Shown in pieces: positions 24,181 to 35,364 of a stretch of DNA of 64,000 nt. A model generated the notes under the pieces. It saw nothing but the letters and a program-made list of their open reading frames with translations, had not been told where the DNA came from and made no database searches. Origin of the DNA: Phalacrocorax aristotelis (taxonomy: Eukaryota > Chordata > Aves > Suliformes > Phalacrocoracidae); the NCBI RefSeq assembly GCF_949628215.1, contig NC_134281.1:13340501-13404500 (forward strand), given 5' to 3'. A program made the translations under genes and the position numbers. Within the stretch, counting starts at the first letter, position 1. Each line of letters starts with the position of its first letter.

Positions 24181-27100
24181 ATTTTTAAAGACGTCTCCCA
24201 ACACGGTGCTGTGAGGAAGCTCGGCTACCTGGGGGTGACTGGAGAGGGCAGGAGCCCAAGCTGAGCCACAGGGCTTTGCTGGCACCCCACTGCAGGCATG
24301 GGGATCCCCGGGGAGCCCACATATGAGGAGGGGGTGTGGCGTGCCCTGGCCAGGGGTCAGAGTGTACAAGGAGGAGGGTGCCAGGGGGCACCCCATGGGG
24401 ACCCCAGCCCATCCATGCTGGACACCTCCTCACCCCTCCAGCCCCACTGCTGGGTTCAAGGAGCGAGGCCAAAGGGCAAACTTTTCCAGGGCAGCGAAGC
24501 AGAAGAGGCTCAGCCTGATACAGCTGCAGCTGAGCCTTGTAGTCCAAATTAGCAAACAGCCCAGGGTAAATTAACTCCTTTAACAAACCATCCAGTACAG
24601 AGTTATTAACTAGCTTGTAATAAAGCCCAGCCCAATGCTGTGCACGCTGCAATTGCTGGGCTCCGGACTATAAAACCCCACACCATTAGGCAGGAAACCT
24701 CTATCATGCAGGTATGCACCACCTCCATTGCCCCAGCACCTCCCTGACCCTGGGGCAGGGGCTTTGTTGCCACCTCCAAAGAGCCCTGCACACCCAGGGG
24801 ATCTCCCCACTCCCCAGCCTTGGCAGGACCCCCCAAATGCCTCTCCCCCATTCTTCATGACCCTGCTCTCCCCATGCCTCTCACCCATATGCCAGGGAAC
24901 TTGGATTTGCCTGAAAGGAGAAGTGCCCAAGGAGGAGCCAAGCGGGAAAGAGCACACATTTCTCCATGTAGCAAATGGGGAAGCGTGCTCAGTAACGAGG
25001 AACAAACCCCTTGGAAAGCAATTACTGCTCACAAGGAGCAGTGCACTAGAAACACATCGCCTTTCTGCTCCAGCAAAGGTGCCGGAGTGTGGAGCCGTGG
25101 CAGCCCAGCCAAGGCCAGCAGCCAGCATGGCCCCTGGCCTGCCCCACATGCAGCCGGAGTGGGGCCCAGTGCTCCCCAGTGCCCCATGGCCACCAACCCA
25201 TCCCTGAGGCCATCTCACCCAGGGACGTGATGCTGGCTGCAGGTACCAAGTCCGGTCACGTCCTCCTGCCTTACAAACTGGTGAGATGACGTTGGAAGTG
25301 CTCACTGCATCCAGGGAACCCTGGGGAGGTGGTTGCTCCATTTTCCCAGTTGTCTTGAGCTAGGACACGGCTCAGGAGACACCAAGTCTTTGAAGGCAAA
25401 GGATTATATGTTGGGCTTATATCTCTGGCCAGGCTGGCCTAGGTTCAGGGTGACTTGGTTCACCCTAGGGCAGAGGTCCAGCTCTAGCAGAGCCCACGTC
25501 CCCAGAAATACCCACCACATGGCCCTGGATGGCCCTGGGGTTTTCTTTCCACCCCTGACTTCTCCATACCCTTTCCAGCCCTTTCTGTTGCAGCACAGCA
25601 GGGGCTGTGCCTTGGTGTCCCTGGCACTTCCTTCCCCAGCTAAAACCGCCTGAGACCATTTACAGGGGATGGCTGAAATGCACCAAGGATCTAGCAGAGT
25701 GGGGAAGCATATGTCTCCATGTGTTTCCCCAGGCACAGAGTGAGGTTCCAGCAGTGCCACTGGCCTCCGCCAGGCAAGACACCGACAGCCTGCGCTTGCC
25801 CACCCCACGCGCAGTGAGGTAGCAGGACTTAGCAGTGATCAGTGAATGGCATTTAATTGCAGCATTGGTAATTAAAGGACTCCCATCAGTTGATCCAACA
25901 AGGCTGCCATGAGCTGGCTGCAGCCATCTTCTCCCCTTGCCCAGGGCCCCTGGTGACTGTGGGGGTGGTGAGAGGGGCATAGTGATTGCTGGTGCTGGGG
26001 CCGGGGTCTGGGTGGGAGAACTCCCACCCTTGCTGCCCTCCTACCTGTGGCTCAACTTGGGTAGCATGGCCAGGATGTGGAGCAGAGCCAATGGGGTTAT
26101 TTAGCACCTCAGCCTAGGCACAGGTGCCTGGCAGCAAAGCTGCCAGCATGCGAACAGCTGCCCACACCGACATGACCATAAATTACCCACAGAACCACTA
26201 GGGACCCACACTGGAGGGAAGGCAGTAGTGGCATGCGGCCCCATGCAGGAGCCCAGCGCAGGCGATTAATCCTTGTTAGCAGCCTGACGGGGAGACTGGC
26301 TTGCTGGGCGTGCGGCACAGGGTGGCTGCTCCAGCAGCACAGCTCGCTCCTCCAGCACCGCTGCCTACTCCTGCACTCCTCCATTTGTACCCCTCCTTCC
26401 CCAATACCCTCCTTTCTGTGCAGCTCCCCCTTCTCTCATCCTCCCCCTGCCCTCTCTCACCCTTGTTTCTCCCTGCCTCACTCCATCCTTTCTTCCTACC
26501 TCTCCCTCCAGTGTCCTACTCCAAAGATGCTCCTGCAGCGCTGCTCCTACCCCCAAAGCAAGGGTGAGGCTGGTCCCTGCCTGCCACGCTCGGCTCCCAG
26601 AGGCTGCCTGACAGCCCTTGCAAGGAGGCAGCCGCTGGGACTTGGGTGTCCTGTGCCACAGCCTCAGCCACCAACCTCCTGGATTTCCAGAGAAGATGAT
26701 GAAACCAAGATGTGCCAAACCACAAGGCCACCCCCAGAGCCCAGACCCACCCTGCTGCACCCCAGCCCCTGGGGACACAAGGCTGTTGGGCAAGGGCAGA
26801 GAACATTCTGACCAGGGCAGCCCAGCAATGCTGCGCAGGGATATGTCATCCACAGCATGACATCCCTGAAGCAAGCAAATGCCGCTTCTCACACAACAGA
26901 TGGCAAATCCTACAGCAGGGAGGGGAAGCTGGGTGCCCATCAGCACCCCCAGCTATCACCTTAACTCTGCACCTCCCTTTTCAGGGCTCAGAGCCAGCAC
27001 CGGGCTCCCAGGCTCTCCCCTCCACCACTCTCCTCTCCCCAGCTCCAGACATACGCAAGGACACCCCCGGAGCCAAGGACCAACCTCTGCCTCCTGCCCC

Positions 27101-29110
27101 CAGCCCTCTGCACCCTAGTCCATCAGCCACCACTCCAGGAGAAAGCATCAAGCTGAAGCAAAAAAGGACCTTGACTTTAAAGAAAATAATAATTCTAGAA
27201 TAAATAAATAAATAACAAGCCCAAGCGCAAGTCTGTTTTTAAATTCAAATGTGCAATATGGCCCAGAGCCTCGGAGCCAGAAGGAAACTACAGATTTGGG
27301 CAAGGAAGCAGGGAATATTTCACTTCAGCTCAGTCCAAGCTATCATGATTTACACAGCAGCGAGGGAGGTGGGGAAAGCGCTTCTCCCCGGGGGCTCTGC
27401 AGCTCCTGCAGTTGTCCCACTGCCCACTGCCCCCAGGCTGCTATCCCAGGACCTAAAAAGTTTTTCCAGACTCTCCCATCCCGCACCAGCTCCCCATCGT
27501 GTCCCACTAGCTCTGCTTCAGGACCAAGGCTGTGCCAGGGCAGGGGATTCTCCCTGGGGCTCCTCTTTAATCCTCCAGCACCCGTAGGCACAGCACGCTG
27601 CCGCCCTGCCGGTGCCCAGCACCCTGCAGCCTGAGCGGGGCCCAGAGCCACACAGCGCAGCACCCGAGCAGGAGCGTAACCCCCAGACCCTGCTCAGGGG
27701 CTGTTTGGGGTCACAGAAACACCCGGTGGCTGCCATGGAGCTTGGGCTGGTGTTTGCACGGGGCAGCAACATCACAGCCGTGGCCCTGTCCTGCCGGGGA
27801 GGCTCCTGCTGCTGCCGGGGGTTGCAGCGCCCACCTTGTCCCAGGGCAAGGGACATTCTCCTGAGCCCCGGGGCACGGCCCAGCCCGCAGCGGTGGGCAG
27901 CCCCTGCCCCTCGGGCCGCTTGATTAACGCCCCTGCCCCGGGAGCCCAGAGCCCTACCCGGGATTCACATCCCCTGCGCGTCACAAGTGACAAGAGTTTG
28001 GACAGGCCTCAGCCCAATTGCCACAGCTGGGCTGTTACCTGCCCCGTAGCGGGGAGGCAGCGCCTGGGATGCTCACAGTGATGCGCCCCGGCTTGCAGCA
28101 AGCGCAGCGCCCAGCCCCGGGCCCCCGGGCTTCCCCCAGCCCCGGAGCCGAGCGGGAGGCCGGAGAGCGGCACCGGCAGAAGCGCGGACCGACAGTGCCA
28201 TCTTGTGCTGCCTGCCAGAAGGGAGGCCCGGACCCGCCGGCCCACGGAGGGGCTTCGGCCCCACGGAGCGGTGGGTGCCCCTTGGTCGCACGGCTGGAGG
28301 CCGCGGTGGGTGCAGCAGGGTGAGTGCAGCGCACCCCTGGGCGGCACAGGGCGATGGGGGTCCGGCGCGGGGGCCCTCGTGCCGAGGAAGGTGATGGGGA
28401 GGTGACAGCGAGCCAGGAGCAAGGGGAAAATCCGAATAAATCCCCAGTCCTGTATTTCCACCACTACCAGGTGCGTTACCCCCGCCACCACACAGCCCCG
28501 CACCGACACAGGGACGTGAAGTTGTGGTGGAAACAGGCATAAGGTGACGGCTGTACCCATGGCCGCATCCTAAATGCAGGAGCTGCAGGACCCTGTGCCC
28601 AAAAACCAGACACCCCAAAGCACACGCACTGCCCAGACACACACGGGCCTCATGACTTTGCACAGGGACATCTCGAGAAGAAACCCCTTGGCCCTGCTCA
28701 GGGAAGTTCAGGGCTGCTGCTCTCAGGCCTGCTAGCACAGTGGCTGCTGGTGGGGCTGGGGAGAGGAGCCCTCCCTAAAAACAGCACAGTCCAGCTTCCC
28801 TTAAAAACATCGGGGCAACAGAGCACAGCATCACCTCAGTGCAAAACGAGCAAAGGCAGGGTGCAGGGCCAGCTCCCGGGGGTGTGAAGGCACATGGGAG
28901 GTGTTGGGGACAGCTCGTCACCATGTCACCCCATCCCCATGCACAGCTGCTGGGGCACCGTGACCCCAACGCAGCGACCCAGGGACTGAGGGGCTGCAAA
29001 GGCCGCAGGCGATGCCGACACATCCTCCCCCATGCCCCCGTGGCACATGTGCATCCTCTGCCATGAGCGTGGAGAGCGAGGGAGGAGGGAGTTGATGGTG
29101 GGGTGGGGGG
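24180..29110. other. Non-coding stretch with small AT-rich patches
   Basis: No supported gene. GC-rich DNA with small AT-rich, TTAATTG-bearing patches at about 24,540-24,620 and 25,820-25,885, and an AATAAATAAATAAATAA simple tract near 27,199-27,214. A TATAAAA word at 24,669-24,675 has an ATG about 30 bases downstream, but nothing else supports a promoter. Confidence 0.5.
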
Positions 29111-29430
29111 AAAATCTGCTTCACAAATTACTGTTAGTACCAAATGTCCCTTCTTATCAAGACTGGACGGGTATTCAGTTTTTCTCTTCAAACGCCTGCC
29201 TTCTGAAATGGTAATAGAATTTCAAATCTAGGGGAAAAGGGAGGGGAAAACTGAATATGCAAGGATTAACAATGAGAGAGAGAGACAAAGGAAGAAATTA
29301 TACCAAAAAAAATATAGTTGAAGCCTTTGCAAGAATTAATTAAATACAAATATAAAGAGAAAATTAACAGTCTCATGCTTAGGAGGGGGGAGAAAAAGGA
29401 TATTTTCTGAGTTTAATTAACCTTTTTTTG
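29110..29430. promoter_or_regulatory. AT-rich island, candidate enhancer
   Basis: An AT-rich block of about 320 bases with a short GA repeat (29,274-29,285) and TTAATTAA-type cores (AAGAATTAATTAAATAC near 29,332, GTTTAATTAACC near 29,412). Flanks are G-rich. No ORF. Regulatory role inferred from composition only. Confidence 0.35.
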
Positions 29431-30879
29431 CCAAGAACAATGAAGAGGAAGGGGGAAGGGAAGAAGGGGAGAGCAAAGACTCCTATTTGTTTTGCCTTGC
29501 AGGAGATAATCACAGGAGCCGGCCGGGTCAGGGGCTGCCCACACGGGTTTGGGGTCTGTGGGTCTGGCTCACGCACGTGCTGGGATTGTGTGCACGTAAC
29601 AACTCATTTGTTGGTCCTAACTGGTAGGTAGATTGGGAGGGGCAAAGGCTGAGCTGGGAAGAGCTCTGGTCCCCTGGATGCCAGGGGGCTCAAGGTGGGT
29701 GAGGAGGGGACATCCCCTCCGGGCAGCACCATGGCGAGGGAGACACTGCCGGGCATCGGTGGGAGGCAGATGGTGGCCAGGGTGGCTGGCAGGGCTGCGA
29801 GACGACCTCCGTCCCCACGCTCCCAAATGTCTTGTTTGCAGGTTTGGTATCTGCAGTGCTTGGAGGCTCAGTCACAGAGCGACAGCTGGGGGGTAGGATG
29901 CGGTTTTGGAGCAGCTGGATGCCAAATTAACTGTCTTTGTCACTGCTGTCCCCTTCTGGGGGAAGCAGGGGAGCCAGGCAGCGACAGCAGGATGAAAAGT
30001 GACAGGACAAGGAAAGGAAAGGCGATGTCAATGCTAACAGGAGCGCCTGCCTGCTGAGTCCTTGCTGCTCTCGTGCTCTGTGTCCCGGCACCTCCCTGCT
30101 TTACTGTTGCCCATGCGGGAGCTGTTTGACCACAGCATAGACTGCAAAAGAGGGGAAGGGGACAAAGCCAAACCTGGAGAGCAGGAGCTCTGGCCAACAT
30201 CATGGCCAGCTGCAAGGAGCAGCATTGTGCTCCCTTTGGGGTACAGGCACTGCCAGGCAGTCAGGCTTATGCCTGCAAGCTCCACAATAACATTTATGGC
30301 AACTCACACACCACCAGTGACTGGGAGACATGGAAATGGGCCAGTCAATGCCCCATGGGCCACTCAAACAAGGGGCGATGAACAGTAGCGTTCTCCTCCC
30401 CTGGGTCTCAGCACTTAGGCTGCTTGTGGGGAGCAGCTCCCCAGAGGAAAGCACAGAGCTTCAGGGTCGAGGTGCTTCCCGCAACACAGCTGCAGTGCTG
30501 CCTGCACAGGGCAGCTGCAAACAGGCAGCGTGATGGTTTTCCCTGTGCCTTTCACTACATCCTTTTGACACTTTGGTGCCACGAGGTTAGGAGCAGGATC
30601 TGTCTCCCTCCAACCCCCAGCCAGGTGAAGCAGAGATTTCCCGAGAACTCATCACACATAACTTCCTTGGGCCAGCACTCATGGAGATGCCCTCTGCCCC
30701 TGCACCACAAGCTTTCCCAGATACTCGCACAGCCCGCTCTTCTCCCTCCAGCACCCATCACATCCGTGCTCGGGTGGGCAATGGAGAAGCCAGTGTCCGC
30801 GCTTCTGGACGAGGCCGTAGGCAGCAGAGCTGGCTTTCCAGGCGGGGTTGGCTGAGCTCAAGCTTGGTTTCCACTAAGT

Positions 30880-31460
30880 GACAAAGGGAGAAATTAATCA
30901 CTCCCAGACAGGAGGTTCCTGAAAGGCACAAGTTGAAAACCCGGACCTCTGCATGGGTCTGGCCCTGCCAGCATGGCATCGCCCAGGAGGACACACGCAC
31001 AGGCTAGAGATTACCCAGGAATTGGGATGGGGTGATTAATAAGTTAAAACCAACACCAGCAAGCATTTATTTAACAAACGCAGCTCCTTATCTGTCCGGG
31101 AATAGACTGCAAAATTAGTCAAGAGTCTTCAGTGTAAATTATTCTCAGTATAAGGATTGTTTAAATTGCAAGCTGGAAATATTACTGTGAAGTGTACAAG
31201 GTATGTGGTAAATTATGTAGCCAATTTATGTAATTTATAAATTGAGTTACATAAATTAGCTACACAAGGTACAGCATGAATGTCAAATTGTATACTCAAT
31301 TGTCACAATAATAGCTCAGCATCAGATTAGCCTGAGGATTAATCCAGGCAGTACAAAGTCTGGATGTTACAAATAAATAAATATAAATATCAAACTGTAT
31401 ACTAACAGCTCAAACTAGAAAGTTATTGGCATTAATAAAGTGCAGTCACTCCATTACTTG
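30880..31460. promoter_or_regulatory. AT-rich island with embedded hairpin
   Basis: An AT-rich, non-tandem block that marks the change from GC-rich DNA on the left to lower-GC DNA on the right. It contains a strong hairpin (separate entry). It also holds two similar segments near 31,282-31,320 and 31,388-31,413 that share CAAAYTGTATACT and AGCTCA, suggesting an old local duplication. A conserved enhancer is the most likely identity, by inference. Confidence 0.35.
31196..31271. repeat. 18-bp stem hairpin between 8-bp direct repeats
   Basis: Arms at 31,216-31,233 and 31,247-31,264 (TGTAGCCAATTTATGTAA and its complement) pair at 17 of 18 positions around a 13-base loop. The single mismatch is C/A on the plus strand and becomes a G-U wobble in a minus-strand RNA. 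The whole is bracketed by ACAAGGTA at 31,196-31,203 and 31,264-31,271, overlapping the right arm by one base. It could be a tiny hAT-like MITE relic (hAT target duplications are 8 bp), a precursor-like RNA hairpin, or a protein-bound palindrome. Confidence 0.6.
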
Positions 31461-34400
31461 TCAGGGGGGAAAAAATGAGGCAGAGACAGCAGGATCAGTT
31501 TGCTTTTCAGTTGCACAGACGTCCCCACAGTCAGTGCCCTGCAGAGTGCTTTAGGAAGGGCAGAAACTACCTGAGCCTTCTCCAGAAGTTCATGTCTCAC
31601 TCCTGTGGTAAGGAATATCTCCATCAACAGTAATGGGCTACAAAAGCTCTGATGACTTTACAATGAGGAAGTTTAGACTAAGGGCACCGTTACGCTACTT
31701 AATGCACTGCACACAGGGCTCTGAGTATGGAAAAGTCAGTGAATTTATCGCACAGCTCAGACTCACCTGCCATTATTCACTAATCCAAATTTTCAGTACT
31801 TGGAGGACCCTTAGGAAACCAGAACTAAGGCTGTTAGTTTCCCCCAAGTTAACAGGCAAAGGTAACGTTTCAACCATGCCTTTTCCATAAGCACTTCCCC
31901 TCAGCTCCCATAAGCTACTCAAGCCCCAGTTTCAGCACGGGCCTTTTTGGACATACAGACACCATGAGATGAAAGGTGCTTCTCTTGCAGCCTTCAGGTA
32001 GAGCTTTGATATAACTTGAAAGGCTGGAAAGGGTTTTTGGGAGGATATGAGGGGATTTAGAGAAACAAGAGGAAATATTGCAGACTGGTTTACAGATTAG
32101 TGAACCTAAAATCTAAGGCTGGATGGAAATAACTACTCTGGACCAGAAGAAGCAAGGAGAGCCAGGTGCTCTCCCTGGGGCGCCTCACAGGGTGGCCCTG
32201 TGGGCAGTAGCAGGGCTGAACCACATTTCATACTTTTTGCTCCACTGTCCATGTTCTCAATGAATGCTAAGGGCTTCTGAGTTTCAGAACTTTCTGCCTC
32301 GTACTCCTTGTTAAAAATGTAATTTTCTTTCAAGTTGAGAACAGCAAAACTCTGCTCTCCTCAGAACAGCTGTGGTTATATTGTCATCTACTTGCCCAGA
32401 AGTGCTGCAAGGTCCGTAGCAGTGTTAGAGCATCAGCTTCCAGTCCCAGGGGTGACGAGAAAGAGATCTGGAGCATAATTCTCTTGAGTACAACTTATTA
32501 AAACCTCCCTGTTAATGGGTGTGCTTAGTTCTCCCAGAGAGCTGTCCAAGCTTGGACCTCCCAAGCAATCCCATGAGGGAAGCACTGGAGGACAGTGACC
32601 AAGCTCATAGTCAGAAAGATTATATAGATCGCCTTAAAATTATGGTGTGCACATGGGTCTCATTTTTCTGTGCAATTCCTTGCACTGTTGAATGGAGATT
32701 TTCACCCAGCAGAACCACCACACTTTGAAACATCTGGCTCATCAGGCATAAAGGACTTCATTTCTACTGATGCCACACTTGTATACTGCCACCTTGACAT
32801 CAGATTCCTATAACCTATATAGATCTAACCCCATTCATTGGCTGAAAATAGCCTCAAAGAAAATTACTCGAGTTTGTATCAGCCACAAGGAATGCAGGAC
32901 CACCTGCAGCCTCCGAAGAAGACATCTGTTTTGTTCTTTGAGGAGCTGAAGAACCAGACCCTGCTGTCTGAGGGTGCTTACAGGAAGATTATCAGCTTAG
33001 ACTCTGAAGCGCGATTTCTCTTCTCTGTTTGGTCACAGACTAAATTGTGACCCTTTCCTTCAGAGAGCACAGTTCATTTTTTCTGGCAATGGGGAGGTCA
33101 GGCCAACCAGCGGCTGGGTGGAACCGACAGCTGGCACTGAGGTTTCACGGCTGGGTTTCATTACAATGTTAGGGAAAGCAGCCATGAAGTATATTAAATA
33201 TATTACTGTGGATATTCCATTTTCTAAACCACCCTCCAGCCTGGGAATGTGTACTTCAGGGTTCCAGAAAGCACTATATAAAATAATTAGAATGTAGTCT
33301 TGAAATAAATGGATGAGCATTTTCACTTTTTGTAACCTCTTTAACTTAAAGATCCCACAGCACTGCACAAGCACCAGATTTAAGTTTGGAACAAGCCTAG
33401 CACACAGATAAGTCTACTGGTCTCAGCTTATACTCTGGACAACCCTGTCTACCTTCCTACCACAGAGCCCTGAGATGTGGTTGCAGAGCCGTGCTTGGGA
33501 GCAGGCGCAAACCTCATGGCAAAAGGAGGCTTCGGACACCTGCAACGCACGTGGATGTCAGGCTCTGTCTATGTGGCCAGCACAGCGCTGATCCATTTAA
33601 TCCAATAAATTGCAATCCAAGGAAGTTATCATTAGTTGGCAACAGCACACTGGAAGCTAAGGAGTAGAGGGGAAAAGTCCCAACACAAAGAAGGCTTGCA
33701 AAAGAAAATAAGAAAATAAGGATTAAAGGGACTATGAAGGCTGTTTCATTGAAGCAGCCCATAAAGAGCAATTTCTCTGCCTTTTGTAAGCTTTTATTTT
33801 GGCTGATATGATTTAAGCTAAATCCTGAACTGGCTTTTTCCCCCCGTCTCGTTAAGAGCCACAAAGCTTCACCGCAGTCACCAGCCAGACTTCTTCAGCA
33901 GCTGAAAGGCTACTGAAGGAAAAGTAAAGAATTAATTTTTAAAAAGCCATGCTTGCACACAGCTTTATTAAACGGCAAAAACTCAGATGTCTCCCTTGGT
34001 TCAGCCGCTCAGAGGGGGAATGCACGGCAGCACTGGCAGACTTCCTGTTTACTTGTTTTATGATGGCTGTAACGAGGAACCCATTAAATTAATAGCTGTG
34101 CTTTATTCTTAATGTTATGTTTGGCTAATCCTGACTTACAGTGGCACTCCCCATTCATAGAAAATAAAAATCAAACTCGCTATAACGATGGACTCCATCA
34201 CCAAGAGAATGGATACAGAGGGATGTTCAAGAGGTCGTAGGAGGGAAGAAATAACACCCTTGTCATTCCTTCTGTGGAAGTGTCACTCATGTCCCTCAGC
34301 TGGTGCCCATTAGAGGAATTAGCTCAGGCAGTTCAAGGACTAAATAACACAAAACTGATCTAAAGCCGTAAGAAAAAAACATTGCCAGATAGACCCATTC

Positions 34401-35096
34401 CAACCCCACTAGCACCTCAGCACCAGGTACCAAAACACAGAAACACCCTCCTGTCCTGCCCCTGCGAGCAAGGAACCTGTCGGGTGGCCCAGCGGTCAGA
34501 GGCTGAAAGCCGGTGTGCCTCCTGCACGCCCCATCGCCAGAGCCACTGGATATTCTCCTTACCTCTAAGGCTTAAGTTACCCATTCACACACTTCAGACC
34601 ATATACACCCAGGTTAATGATGCAACTGGGTCAAAAGGAGCCTCCTTAGGTCTGAGGTAGATCTTGGGAACAGCAGCCCTTCAACTTGCCTGTTCAGCAA
34701 CCAGTGATCCTGGAGAGCTCTAGCAGCTCTGCCCCATACTCAGGAAGGAGCTGCGCACCCAGAGACTTAAGCAGAGCCGCTCAGGCAGAGACATACGTGC
34801 AGAGGGCACAGCTGGAGCGTGCACACACGGGCACAGAGCCCTTTCACAGCCCTATTGCCCACCAACGCAGGTGACTCCTGACCGAGGACAAGCACACTTA
34901 GCAATAGCGGCAGAAGGGTCTCATGGGATCATGGACAAGCAGTTCAAATGTACTCACCGGGTCCACCTCCCACCACCATACAGCAGCCGGGCACTGCATC
35001 CCCGTGAGGCAGACAGGCTGAGACACTCCTAGCACACAGCTCTCAGAAGACAGCAACTGCCTCAGAGCACATACAACTCAAGTAAAACAAGCCCTC

Positions 35097-35364
35097 TTTA
35101 TTACAGAAAAAGTTGGTAAGGATCAAATGCAGAGTACCCAGGATGACTCTGAGTTTCCAGCATGATGCTCAGAAAGCTACTAACCACAGCAAGGCTGAAT
35201 GAGCCCTCCGAGGGCTCCTTGCCCTCGGCCACTTCCCACTTTGCAGCCTGGGTGACCCAATAATCTTTCCCGGTCTTAAACAGCGAAGATATTTTTTTTA
35301 ATTTTGTAGGGGAGGAAGTAGGAAATGTATAGGACTGAACTGCATGCACCAGTTTGCCATCCAT
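35097..35364 (-). other. ORF ending at a polyadenylation signal, weak candidate
   Basis: On the minus strand an 87-codon frame (MDGKLVHAVQSYTF...) ends in a TAA that overlaps AATAAA (35,102-35,097), followed by T/GT-rich sequence. This combination can mark a terminal exon. The peptide is not recognisable, has no domain, and no splice acceptor is convincing. A chance ORF next to a chance hexamer, or a non-coding RNA end, are equally possible. Confidence 0.15.

Noticed and set aside
24669..24710. TATAAAA followed 30 bases later by ATG
   Set aside because: No initiator, no downstream ORF of note and no CpG enrichment. A TATA word alone is not evidence.
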